Assembly (NCBI GenBank): GCA_903875225.1
Contig: CAIQVJ010000032.1
Location: 19,406-83,405 of the forward strand
Length of the DNA stretch: 64,000 nt
From: an uncultured Pseudomonadota bacterium
Lineage (GTDB): Bacteria > Myxococcota_A > UBA796 > SXON01
Direction: 5' to 3'
Shown piece by piece: positions 43,270-52,943 of this stretch; position 1 is the stretch's first letter; each line of letters starts with the position of its first letter. The notes under the pieces were generated by a model. The model ran no database searches. It was not told the origin of the DNA and saw only the letters and a program-made list of their open reading frames with translations. Both the position numbers and the translations under genes were made by a program.

Positions 43270-46065
43270 ATGTTGCTCGCGGTTCTCCTCACTGCCTGCG
43301 TGGATCCCCCGGCCAACCAGCCAGATTCCGTGGCCTCCTGCCCGACCGGGGAGCTCCTCGACGGGGAGGCCTGCGTGCCCGACGCCTGTGGGGTCGGGCC
43401 GTGGGGAGCGCTGCAGGTGGACAGCGACACCGTGTACGTCGACGCCACCGCCGCCGGGACCGGAGACGGCTCGGAGGCCGCACCCTTGACGTCGGTGCAG
43501 GCGGGGGTGGACCTCGCCGGGGACCGGGGTGGGGCGCTTGTTGCGGTGGCGGCCGGCACCTACCCGGAGGTGGTCGGCATGGACGACGTCGACAACGGCG
43601 TGACGCTGGCAGGGCGGTGCAGGGAGCTGGTGATCATCGACGGGAGCGAGGGCGACTCGGTGCCGGCGATCGAGATCGTCGGCGCGCGGAAGACGGTGGG
43701 GGTCGCGATCCAGGGGCTCACCGTCATGGGGGGGACTGCCGGCGGAGTGCGGGTGGAGCACGCGAAGGTGTCGATGATCGCGAGCGACGTTCGAGAAAAC
43801 ACCCTCGTGGGCCTCAACGCCGTCAACGCGGAGCTCAGCCTCGACGACGTCGGGGTCTACTCGACCGCCCCCGACAAACACGGCAACTTCGGGAGGGGAA
43901 TCAATGCGCAGAGCGGCGCATGGCTGACCGCGACGGATTGCACGGTGCAGGAGAACACGGAGGTGGGCATCTACGTCGGGGGCGCCGGCACAGCCGCCGA
44001 GCTTGTGGACACCTCGGTCCTGGACACGTCGACGAGCCCCGACGGGACAGGGGGCCGCGGGGCAGTGGCCGAAGAGGGCGCAGCGCTCACCATCACCGGC
44101 TCCCTGATCCGCGGGAACACCGGTCTCGGCGTGTACGGCACGGGACCCGGTACGACGATCGAGCTCGCCGCCACCTCGATCCTGGACACCTCGCCACCGC
44201 CCGGGGACGACCCAGGGTCTGGCATCGCGATCGAGACGGGTGCGACCCTCACCGCGAACGGCTGCACCATCCAGGGAAACTCGGGGGTCGGAGTATTCGT
44301 TGCAGGGGCGGGAGCGGTCGCTGACCTCGTTGACACCGGCATCCTCGACACCCGCCCGAGCCCGGATGGCAGGTACGGCGTCGGCGCCTGGGTCGAGCTG
44401 GGCGCGGCGCTCACCGGCTCCCGCTGCACCGTGGAGGGAAACACAGGCGATGGCGTCTTCGCCTCGGGTGTGGGATCGACCGTCGCCCTCCAGGACACCG
44501 CAGTCCTGAACACCCTGTCCGGCCCCGACGGGACCACCGGCGCGGGCGTCTGGGTCGAGGGCGGCGCCACGCTCAGCGCCCAGCGGTGCGTGGTCCAGGG
44601 GAACACCGAGGTGGGCGTACTCGCTCGGAGCGCCGGGGCGTTGGTCGACCTCGCGGACTCGCAGATCCTCGACACGCAGCCGATCGCAGACGGCACCGTG
44701 GGCCTCGGCATCGCCGTCCAGGATGGCGCGATGCTGTCCGCCACCGGTTGCACCGTGCAGGGGAACAGCGAATTCGGCGTGCTCGCCTCCGACGCGGCCA
44801 CCGTCGTCGAGCTCACGGACACCGACGTGCTCGACACCTCGCCAAGTCGGGACGGCACTTTCGGGCGCGGAATCGGGGTCTCCAGCGGCGCTACGCTCAC
44901 CGCCACTCGCTGCACCATCCAGGGGAACACCGACCTGGGCCTGGCGGTGGCGGAGGCGGGGACGAGCGTTGCGCTCGTGGACACAGAGATACTCAACACG
45001 GCGGCCGGGCCGGATGGCTCTGGCGGCGGGTTGTGGGTCAGCAGCGGCGCGAACCTCACGGCAACCGGATGCAGCTTTCGCGAGAACACGGGCACTGGAG
45101 TCTGGGTGAACGAGGCGGGGACGACCGTCGATCTCGTCGACTGCGAGGTCCTCGACACCCTGCCGGGTCCAGGCGATGGCGTTGGCCGCGGCATCGTGGT
45201 CAGCCACGGCGCAGCGCTGACAGGCACCGGCTGCACCGTGCAGGGCAACACCGAGGTCGGCCTGCTCGCAGATGGTGAAGGTTCATCGAGCTACCTCGCT
45301 GATTCGTCGGTGCTCGGCACCCGGCGTGGGCGCACGGCAGCTGCCGCGTTCGGCGCGGTCGCCCAGGCGGGCGCGGTGGTGAGACTGAGCGAGTCCGACG
45401 TCTCGGAGACCGAAGGGCCAGGCGTCCTCGGGACGGCCGGCGGCCGGATGGAGCTCGACGGTGTGGAGCTCAGCGAGAACTCCTTTGCCGGAGCCATGGT
45501 CGTGGCCGGCTCGATCGTGTTGAGGGCCTGCACGATCGAGGGCACCCTCAGCGACCCCGAGTGGGGCGGCGGCTTCGGCGTCTACGCTACGGCGGCCTTC
45601 GGCCCGTCCACCCTGGCGCTGGCCGACACCACCGTCGGCACCCACGCCTACGCAGCGGTCTGGCTGGACGGCAACGGAACCTTCGACCTGGAGCGGAACC
45701 AGCTGTCGGGCGGTGCGGGGGTGGACCAGAACGGCGCCACCCTTCATGGCAACGCGGTGTTCGCCGAGAACGGGGTGACCGCCTGGGATGGCAACACCGG
45801 TCTCCTGCTCGCCGACAACGCGATCACGGGGTCCGTGGCGATCGGCGTGCTCCTGGATGGCTCATCCGCAAGCCTCATCGGGAACTCGTGGTCGACCAAC
45901 GGCACGGATCTCCGGCAGCAGGCATGCGAGGGCGTCGTGCCGCTCACGGCCGGCGACGTGCTCGGGGTCCCGAAGGCGCTGGTCTGCCCGACCGGCAACG
46001 TCCTGACCGCCTACGACCTGCAGTTCAGCACGCTGCTCCTCCCGACCTCCGAGACAGCAGACTGA
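43270..46065 (+). CDS. Large parallel beta-helix lipoprotein with nine 54-residue repeats
   Basis: A 931-residue lipoprotein. The lipobox LLTAC places Cys10 as the lipid anchor. A short Cys-bearing lead (about 20-45) precedes VYVDATAAGTGDGSEAAPLT, the entry strand typical of right-handed beta-helix proteins with PbH1/DUF1565 repeats. Residues 208-690 hold nine near-equal units of about 54 residues (GATLTATxCTIQGNTxxGV ... LVDTxVLDTxPSPDGTxG), each likely several coils. Irregular coils and a short Cys-containing end follow. It is predicted on the outer surface, perhaps binding or cutting polysaccharide; no catalytic residues are evident. The repeats probably grew by unequal exchange. Confidence 0.85.
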   Translation: MLLAVLLTACVDPPANQPDSVASCPTGELLDGEACVPDACGVGPWGALQVDSDTVYVDATAAGTGDGSEAAPLTSVQAGVDLAGDRGGALVAVAAGTYPEVVGMDDVDNGVTLAGRCRELVIIDGSEGDSVPAIEIVGARKTVGVAIQGLTVMGGTAGGVRVEHAKVSMIASDVRENTLVGLNAVNAELSLDDVGVYSTAPDKHGNFGRGINAQSGAWLTATDCTVQENTEVGIYVGGAGTAAELVDTSVLDTSTSPDGTGGRGAVAEEGAALTITGSLIRGNTGLGVYGTGPGTTIELAATSILDTSPPPGDDPGSGIAIETGATLTANGCTIQGNSGVGVFVAGAGAVADLVDTGILDTRPSPDGRYGVGAWVELGAALTGSRCTVEGNTGDGVFASGVGSTVALQDTAVLNTLSGPDGTTGAGVWVEGGATLSAQRCVVQGNTEVGVLARSAGALVDLADSQILDTQPIADGTVGLGIAVQDGAMLSATGCTVQGNSEFGVLASDAATVVELTDTDVLDTSPSRDGTFGRGIGVSSGATLTATRCTIQGNTDLGLAVAEAGTSVALVDTEILNTAAGPDGSGGGLWVSSGANLTATGCSFRENTGTGVWVNEAGTTVDLVDCEVLDTLPGPGDGVGRGIVVSHGAALTGTGCTVQGNTEVGLLADGEGSSSYLADSSVLGTRRGRTAAAAFGAVAQAGAVVRLSESDVSETEGPGVLGTAGGRMELDGVELSENSFAGAMVVAGSIVLRACTIEGTLSDPEWGGGFGVYATAAFGPSTLALADTTVGTHAYAAVWLDGNGTFDLERNQLSGGAGVDQNGATLHGNAVFAENGVTAWDGNTGLLLADNAITGSVAIGVLLDGSSASLIGNSWSTNGTDLRQQACEGVVPLTAGDVLGVPKALVCPTGNVLTAYDLQFSTLLLPTSETAD
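43891..45350 (+). repeat. Nine diverged 162-base tandem repeats coding for beta-helix coils
   Basis: Units of about 162 bases, visible at protein level as recurring GxxVxxGATLTAT, C(T/S)(I/V)QGNT and LDTxPSPDGT. Nucleotide identity between units is clearly reduced, so the expansion is old. They are inside the lipoprotein gene and are not a CRISPR or mobile element. Confidence 0.8.
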
Positions 46066-46066
46066 G

Positions 46067-46091
46067 GCAGCGCAGGGAGGAGCTCCGCTGC
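46067..46091 (+). terminator. Weak stem-loop after beta-helix lipoprotein gene
   Basis: GCAGCG at 46067-46072 can pair with CGCTGC at 46086-46091 just after the stop at 46065. A pyrimidine-rich stretch (CCCTCTTTCCCT) follows about ten bases on. It is a plausible but weak terminator before accB. Confidence 0.3.
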
Positions 46092-46162
46092 GCGCCCTGC
46101 CCTCTTTCCCTGCCCCGGGTTACCTCGGCGGCGTCTTTCCCCCCGCGGCCCCCGGAGCCCCC

Positions 46163-46603
46163 ATGGATTCCAAGAAGATCGACGAACTCCTCAAGCTCAT
46201 GCAGCGACGCGGTGTCGCGGAGTTCACCTTCGAGTACGAAGGCACCGTGCTCGCCGTCAAGTTCGCCGGGGCGCAGGGGCAGCCTGTCACCTACGCGCCG
46301 GTCGCAGCGCCCGCTGCAGCGCCCGTCGCCGCCGCCGCGGCTCCCGCGGCCCGCCCCCCCGGCGGCATCGTGATCAAGGCGCCGATCGTCGGCACGTTCT
46401 ACCGGGCCGCCGCGCCCGAGGCGCCCGTGTACGTCAACGTCGGCGACAAGGTCCGCAAGGGCCAGGTGGTCTGCATCGTCGAGGCGATGAAGCTGATGAA
46501 CCAGATCGAGAGCGACGTCGATGGCACCGTCATCGAGGTGCTCATCGAGAACGGCACCCCCGTGCAGTTCGGTCAGGAGCTGTTCCGCCTCGGGCCGGCG
46601 TAG
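46163..46603 (+). CDS. accB: Biotin carboxyl carrier protein of acetyl-CoA carboxylase
   Basis: A 146-residue biotin carrier. The N-terminal helix (IDELLKLMQRRGVAEFTFEY) and an Ala/Pro linker are followed by the biotinyl domain with IKAPIVGTFYRAAAPEAPVY and the biotin-attachment motif EAMKLMN, lysine at residue 110. It carries carboxybiotin between the carboxylase and the transferase in the first step of fatty-acid synthesis. accC begins three bases after its stop. Confidence 0.96.
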   Translation: MDSKKIDELLKLMQRRGVAEFTFEYEGTVLAVKFAGAQGQPVTYAPVAAPAAAPVAAAAAPAARPPGGIVIKAPIVGTFYRAAAPEAPVYVNVGDKVRKGQVVCIVEAMKLMNQIESDVDGTVIEVLIENGTPVQFGQELFRLGPA

Positions 46604-46606
46604 GGC

Positions 46607-47947
<1,341 letters not shown>

Positions 47948-48101
47948 GGCCGGGTGGGGCCGCAGGCCGGCAGCGCGTCCGTCCGATGGTCGTCCAGGTG
48001 CCCGACCCAGGCGCCGTTCGACGGCGACGTCCCTGCTCCCGGCTCGATGTCCTCGGCCGCTGCGAGCGCCATCAGGAGACAGAGGGGCAGCATCTCGTAG
48101 C

Positions 48102-49307
48102 TTAGGCCGGTCCCGCGCGGGCGATCGCCCCCGCCCTCGCCACGCCGTCCACCGCCCACACCGCCTCACCGGGTTCTCCGGGCTCCACCCGCCGGACGAG
48201 ATCCCCCGAAGGCGCGACCAGCAGCGTGTCGTTCGGGATCGCAACGCCGTACCCGATGCGCACGCCCGCCCCGATCTTCGCGCGATGACCGATCGCCCCG
48301 CCGAGGAAGTATCCATCGGTGTCTGCGCGCCCGTCCTCGGTGTCGACCCGGATCGTGCGACCGAACGAGAGGTCGAGCATCATCGCGGTCATCGCCACAA
48401 AGCTGTCGCGCCCGAACACGCACATCTGGAACCCTCCGCCGGAGCTCACGAAAGCGCCCGCGTAGAGCACGCACAGGTTCACCATCGCACCGCGCCCGAC
48501 CTGCGCGCCCGGTCCCACCACCGCGAGGTTCAGGCTCGCGTAGGCGTCCACCTTGCAGCCCCGGCCGAGCACGCTGCCGCGTACACACGCAAACGGGCCG
48601 ATCTCCACGTCCTCCTCGATCACGCAGGCCTCGATGACCGCCGTGGGATGGATCTTCGCGCTCTTCGGGATCGGCAGCAGCGCGCGAGCCAGCGCGGCGG
48701 GGTGCAAGCTCTTCGCGCGCCACAGAACCGGGAGGATGAGGCCGATCCGTGCCATCAGGCCGCCGGTGTCCCAGATCACGCGAGCATCCTCGGCCTGCGC
48801 GGCGAGGGCCAGAAGGTTCACCCGGGTGACGTGCGACCAGTGCCAGAGCTCGTGCACCATGGCTGCGCCGAGCGCCACGTCCCCACGGTATGCGTGCGCA
48901 AACGCCGGATGTGGCGGCTTCGCAGGGGAGTGTCGCAGGCCGAGATCGACGACCCGCTCGGGGCCGTCGAAGCCCGGCGCCTGGCCCGCCTGGCGGACGG
49001 CCAGGAAATAGAGCCCCCGCGTGGGCTGAAGCGGGCCCGTGTCCCTCAGGAAGTCAGGGTCGTCCACCCGCAGCCGTCCGGGCCCGCCGGCCACGAACCG
49101 CCGGAGCGCCTCGGCGGTGAACCACGTGCAGTCCCCGAAGCAGAGGTAGGGCTCGTTGGCGGGCGCGCCGTCCGCGAGCCTGAGCCCAGCCGCAGCGATC
49201 GCCCGCGCCTGCACGTCGCGCAGCGGGCTGTTCAGCACCGGCGCATCGCGGACGGCATCGCCGAACGGCCCGAAGCTTCGCCCGACATCGACGCGTACTG
49301 CGATCAT
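48102..49307 (-). CDS. Left-handed beta-helix (hexapeptide-repeat) protein
   Basis: A 401-residue protein. Residues 1-190 are not recognised; they contain EPYLCFGDCTWFTAEALRRF and a DLGLRHS segment. From about 215 on, hexapeptide repeats appear (IHPTAVIEACVIEEDVEIGP, VDAYASLNLAVVGPGAQVG, IGHRAKIGAGVRIGYGVAIP), the left-handed beta-helix of acyl- and nucleotidyl-transferases. The arrangement is like that of proteins with an N-terminal sugar-related domain and a C-terminal helix. A transferase role is possible but no catalytic His is assigned. ATG 49307 is chosen because the longer open frame runs opposite the PAS gene. Divergent from that gene over 88 bases. Confidence 0.72.
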   Translation of the reverse strand: MIAVRVDVGRSFGPFGDAVRDAPVLNSPLRDVQARAIAAAGLRLADGAPANEPYLCFGDCTWFTAEALRRFVAGGPGRLRVDDPDFLRDTGPLQPTRGLYFLAVRQAGQAPGFDGPERVVDLGLRHSPAKPPHPAFAHAYRGDVALGAAMVHELWHWSHVTRVNLLALAAQAEDARVIWDTGGLMARIGLILPVLWRAKSLHPAALARALLPIPKSAKIHPTAVIEACVIEEDVEIGPFACVRGSVLGRGCKVDAYASLNLAVVGPGAQVGRGAMVNLCVLYAGAFVSSGGGFQMCVFGRDSFVAMTAMMLDLSFGRTIRVDTEDGRADTDGYFLGGAIGHRAKIGAGVRIGYGVAIPNDTLLVAPSGDLVRRVEPGEPGEAVWAVDGVARAGAIARAGPA

Positions 49308-49395
49308 CCCGACCCGTATCAAGGCGCCCGCCCCCTGCCCCGCGCCGGGAGTGCAGGACCGAGCGCAGACCGACTGATCTCGATACCTTGCCGGA

Positions 49396-51783
49396 ATGTC
49401 GATCCCCGGGCTCGCGCTCCCCAACCTGCCCGTCAAGGCGCTCGAGGAGATCCTCGACCGCACCCACGTGCTGATGTACACGATCGACGCGAAGGACCGC
49501 GTGCTCTCGGTGAGCCGGAGCATGATCAACCGGATCGACTTCGATCTGGAGCAGCTACCGGATCTGAAGGCGATGGCGCGGCTCCTGTACGGAGACCCAG
49601 CGTTCCGCGAGACCGTGATGCATGCCCACCATCGCGCGCTGGCGGGGGACTCCGCGCCAGAGGCCGAGTGGGTGCTCTCCACCCGCTCGGAGGAGCCGCG
49701 GCAGGTGCGGTGGCAGTTCCTGCTCGTCGGCGCGCCCCGATCTCCCGATCGCGTGCTCGTCGTCGTGGGCGAGGACGTGACGGACAGGCGCAAGCTCGAG
49801 CAGTGGGTGCGGCTCCAGAACACGCTGCTGGAGCGCGTGCCAGACGGCGTCATCGTCGCGGATCTGGAGGGCCGGATCATCCACTGGACCGGCGCAGCCG
49901 AGGCGCTGCTCGGCTACTCCGCGCGTGCTGCGCTGGAGCGCCCGCTCTCGAACCTGTTCCCCGATGAATTCGCCCGGCTGCTGATGCTGGACTGGATCCA
50001 GACGCTCCGGGCGGACGGGCAGGCGATCTTCCTCCACGGGCTCCGTCGGCAGACCGGGGAGATCGTGGAGTGCCGCCTCCAGGGCACGCGTGTGCAGAAC
50101 GAGCGCAACCAGACCGTGGGGATCGCCCTCATCTGCTCGCCAGCCTCGGCGTCCGATCTGCCGAGGAACGACCAGTTCGAGCGCATCCTCGCCCAGGTGG
50201 GGAGTGTGGCGGCCGTGGTGACCGACGCCGAGGGCGTCGCGCTGAGCTGGAACCGCGCCGCCGAGCGCCTCGGCGGGCTCGGAAGCAGCAAGGCCGTGGG
50301 CAAGAAGCTGTTCGAGGCGGTGATGTTCACGCCCGATGCCGTCTGGGCGAAGGTGCGTGATCGTCTCGAAACCCGCGGACGCCACCAGGCGCAGGTCAAG
50401 ATCAGGCGCCCGAACGGCACCGAAGCCATCGCGGACCTCGATGCGGTGGCCCTCAAGGAGGGCAAGGCGTTCAGCGGCGGACTGTTCTTCTTCGTGGACC
50501 GATCCGACGCCCAGGCGCTCGCCAGCGAAACACTGCGGACCAAGACGCGCACGGCCTACGCCATGCTGAGCGAGGGCCTCGCCCGGCGCGTGCTCGACTC
50601 CGTGAGCTGGTTCCAGCCCGACCACCGCTTCGTGCTCGCGCACCTGCACGACGTCCGGGCGCTGGCCCGTCTCGTTGCGGCGGGCGCCACGATGCGCGAG
50701 TTCGACATCGCCGCCCGGCGCACCCGGCTCGGCGCCCTCGACACCTCGTTCGACGACGTCATGTACCGCCTGGGCGAGGGCGTCCAGCGCCTCACATCCC
50801 TCGCCGACGACATCGCAATCATCGAGCGCTCCGAGCCCGACTCACCCGGCCCCATCCGCATCGGTCGTGAGCTGGAGGCCGCGCGCGAGCTGCTGATGCA
50901 CCACTTCACGGGCGACGTGACGCTCGACCTCACCCTCGAAGACCTCCCGGCCGCCAGCGCCGCGCGTGGCCCGCTGCTGCGGGGGCTCGCGCTCCTCCTC
51001 GTCGCCGCGGTCGAGAGTTGCCGCGAAGCGCGCTCACCCCGGGTGATGGTCGATGGGCGCCTGAACTCCGGCTGGGTGCAGATCGAGATCCGCGACAGCG
51101 GAGCCGGGTACGCCGTGGACGTGCAGTCCCACCTGAACGACAAGGCCTGGCTCTCGCAGCAGCCCGGGCTCGCCCCGCTCCTGCTCGGCCTCGCGCGCGA
51201 GTCGCTGCGGCTCGCTGGCGGAAACCTGGAGCTGGAGACCGCATCGGGCGTGGGCTCACGGGTAAAGGTCAGCTTCCCCGTGGCGGAAGCCGCAGTCTCC
51301 GTCCAGAGCGCCGAGGTCCCTCGCCGCGCGGGCCCGCTCCGGGGCCGCGTGCTGCTGGTCGAGGAAGACGAGCTGCTGCGCCGCGCGCTGCACCGCTTTC
51401 TCGGCGAGCAGCACGAGGTGCACGCCTTCGGGTCCGTGCCCGAGGCCATCGCCACCCTCGGGCAGACGCCCTTCGACGCCGCGGTGATCTCCTTTCCACG
51501 CCCCGAGGGTGCGGGCATCCGGCTGCTCGAGCGCTTCGCGGCTGCCGCGCCCTCGCTGCACCGCAACGCCATCGTGGTCGTGCCGCCCGGCATCCGCCAC
51601 GCCACGCGTGAACGGTTGGTGAGCCAGGGCTCCGTGGTGGTGCCACGCCCTGTCGACTTCACGTTGCTGCGCTCCGTGCTCCTGCGCATGATGCCGCTGG
51701 AGGAGCTTGCCGGGGACATCGAACCGGTGGAGGCGCTCGAGGCCGTGGAGGTCCTGGAAGCCGTGGACGCCGAACCCGTGTGA
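49396..51783 (+). CDS. Multi-PAS signalling protein with degenerate kinase and receiver domains
   Basis: A 795-residue cytoplasmic protein. Three PAS-like domains are visible: about 15-125, 140-250 (ERVPDGVIVADLEGRIIHWT, GAAEALLGYSA) and 260-380 (VTDAEGVALSWNRAAERLGG). A helical linker follows, then a GHKL-like region at 490-635 (IRDSGAGYAVDV and GGNLELETASGVGSRVKVSF), but its N-box lacks the usual Asn and no phospho-acceptor His box is clear. Residues 650-770 are receiver-like (VLLVEEDELLRRAL), yet the phospho-acceptor Asp is Ser in FDAAVISFPRP and the conserved Lys is Arg. It therefore looks like a pseudo-kinase/pseudo-receiver sensor, perhaps a scaffold reading small ligands. Confidence 0.8.
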   Translation: MSIPGLALPNLPVKALEEILDRTHVLMYTIDAKDRVLSVSRSMINRIDFDLEQLPDLKAMARLLYGDPAFRETVMHAHHRALAGDSAPEAEWVLSTRSEEPRQVRWQFLLVGAPRSPDRVLVVVGEDVTDRRKLEQWVRLQNTLLERVPDGVIVADLEGRIIHWTGAAEALLGYSARAALERPLSNLFPDEFARLLMLDWIQTLRADGQAIFLHGLRRQTGEIVECRLQGTRVQNERNQTVGIALICSPASASDLPRNDQFERILAQVGSVAAVVTDAEGVALSWNRAAERLGGLGSSKAVGKKLFEAVMFTPDAVWAKVRDRLETRGRHQAQVKIRRPNGTEAIADLDAVALKEGKAFSGGLFFFVDRSDAQALASETLRTKTRTAYAMLSEGLARRVLDSVSWFQPDHRFVLAHLHDVRALARLVAAGATMREFDIAARRTRLGALDTSFDDVMYRLGEGVQRLTSLADDIAIIERSEPDSPGPIRIGRELEAARELLMHHFTGDVTLDLTLEDLPAASAARGPLLRGLALLLVAAVESCREARSPRVMVDGRLNSGWVQIEIRDSGAGYAVDVQSHLNDKAWLSQQPGLAPLLLGLARESLRLAGGNLELETASGVGSRVKVSFPVAEAAVSVQSAEVPRRAGPLRGRVLLVEEDELLRRALHRFLGEQHEVHAFGSVPEAIATLGQTPFDAAVISFPRPEGAGIRLLERFAAAAPSLHRNAIVVVPPGIRHATRERLVSQGSVVVPRPVDFTLLRSVLLRMMPLEELAGDIEPVEALEAVEVLEAVDAEPV

Positions 51784-51936
51784 TGCAACGGGTGGCGTGG
51801 CGCCGATGGATGGCGTCGCTCCCCGGGAGGGTGCCGCCGATCGACCGGTCCGCGTTGGGGCGGCCCTGCCGGACCCGATGGGCACCCGGCACGCGGTGCG
51901 CCGAATTCCACCGCAACGATGTCCCCTTCCATCTTT

Positions 51937-51942
51937 TATGAT
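51937..51942 (+). promoter_or_regulatory. Candidate -10 element TATGAT
   Basis: TATGAT lies in a short AT-rich patch, 28 bases before the ATG of the TerB-like gene, in the 186-base gap after the PAS gene. A matching -35 is not convincing, so this is a tentative call. Confidence 0.3.
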
Positions 51943-51969
51943 TAGCTTCCGGCCCCGGAGACTCTGCCC

Positions 51970-52899
51970 ATGTCCACCCACCGCGAAGTCCTCGCTGGCG
52001 TTCGAATCCTGGTCTGCGTAGCTCGCGCCGATGGTCACCTGACGGGCGAGGAGCGCGCCGCGCTCGAAGGCGCCGTGCAGGGGTTGTCCGAGGCAACCAG
52101 CGTGGATGAACTGCTGGCCTCCGACATCGACTTCGAGCTCGAGCTCGCGCAGTTGTTGAGCGATGATTCCCGCCGTCAGGTGTACGAGGCTGCGCTGGTG
52201 CTCGCGAACTCCGACGGCGAGGCGAGCCCGCAGGAGCTGGCGGTGCTCGAGCGGCTCCAGTCCCCGACCGCAGAGCCCACGCTGCTCGGACAGGTGCTCG
52301 GGGAGACGCGGGACACCTTCCTGCCGACCCACCTCGGCACCATCCACGACCCCGGGCTCCGCACCGCAGAGGTCCAGGAGGACACGCTCAAGTACGCGAT
52401 CTTCTGCGCCGGGCTCGGCGCGATGCCGATCCCCGGCGCGGCCGTCGTCACCGACCTGCTGGTGGTGGCGCTGCAGGCAAAGATGGTGCGGGACATCGGC
52501 TGCTACTGGGGCCACGATCTCGACGCCAAGGCCGCTCGCAGCCTGATCGGCACCATGGCCGGCAGCATCGGGCTGCGGATCGCAGTGAGCAATGTCGCGC
52601 GGCTCATCCCGGGCTGGGGGAGCGCGCTCGCCGCGGCGACCGCGTTTGGCAGCACGGTCGCCATCGGCCGCGCGGCAGACGCGTGGTTCGCGAGCGGTGC
52701 CGAGCTCTCCGTCGAGGAGCTTCGCAAGAGCTACGCTGCGGGCGTCGCCGAGGGCAAGCAGGCCTACGCCGAGAAGAAGGCCGCCGTCGAAGCGGCCCAC
52801 GCCCGTAACGAGGCCACGATGGCCGAGCTGAACGCGCGGCTCGCACGAAGGGAGATCACCCAGGAGCAGTTCCTGGCCGCCCTCGAAGCGCTCCCCTGA
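51970..52899 (+). CDS. TerB-like protein with DUF697-type membrane-associated C-terminal region
   Basis: A 309-residue protein. Residues 5-100 resemble the TerB/TerB-like helical domain: VRILVCVARADGHLTGEERA, then YEAALVLANSDGEASPQELAVL, with the paired acidic (D-G-x-x-x-x-E) positions that bind metal in that family. Residues 125-250 match a DUF697-like segment with hydrophobic stretches (AIFCAGLGAMPIPGAAVVTD, AVSNVARLIPGWGSALAAAT). A short C-terminal coil ends in LARREITQEQFLAALEAL, like a SHOCT motif. Such proteins sit at the membrane in stress responses. The next gene starts 45 bases on. Confidence 0.72.
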   Translation: MSTHREVLAGVRILVCVARADGHLTGEERAALEGAVQGLSEATSVDELLASDIDFELELAQLLSDDSRRQVYEAALVLANSDGEASPQELAVLERLQSPTAEPTLLGQVLGETRDTFLPTHLGTIHDPGLRTAEVQEDTLKYAIFCAGLGAMPIPGAAVVTDLLVVALQAKMVRDIGCYWGHDLDAKAARSLIGTMAGSIGLRIAVSNVARLIPGWGSALAAATAFGSTVAIGRAADAWFASGAELSVEELRKSYAAGVAEGKQAYAEKKAAVEAAHARNEATMAELNARLARREITQEQFLAALEALP

Positions 52900-52943
52900 G
52901 CCAGGGACGCGAGACGGGACCTACCCGCCTGGCGGATGCGCGG

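Noticed and set aside
42877..45207. 776-codon minus-strand frame opposite cdsA and the beta-helix gene
   Set aside because: It looks repetitive only because the sense repeats are mirrored. No start or domain supports it.
43891..45350. CRISPR array
   Set aside because: The repeats are about 162 bases, in frame, and code for beta-helix units with no spacer pattern.
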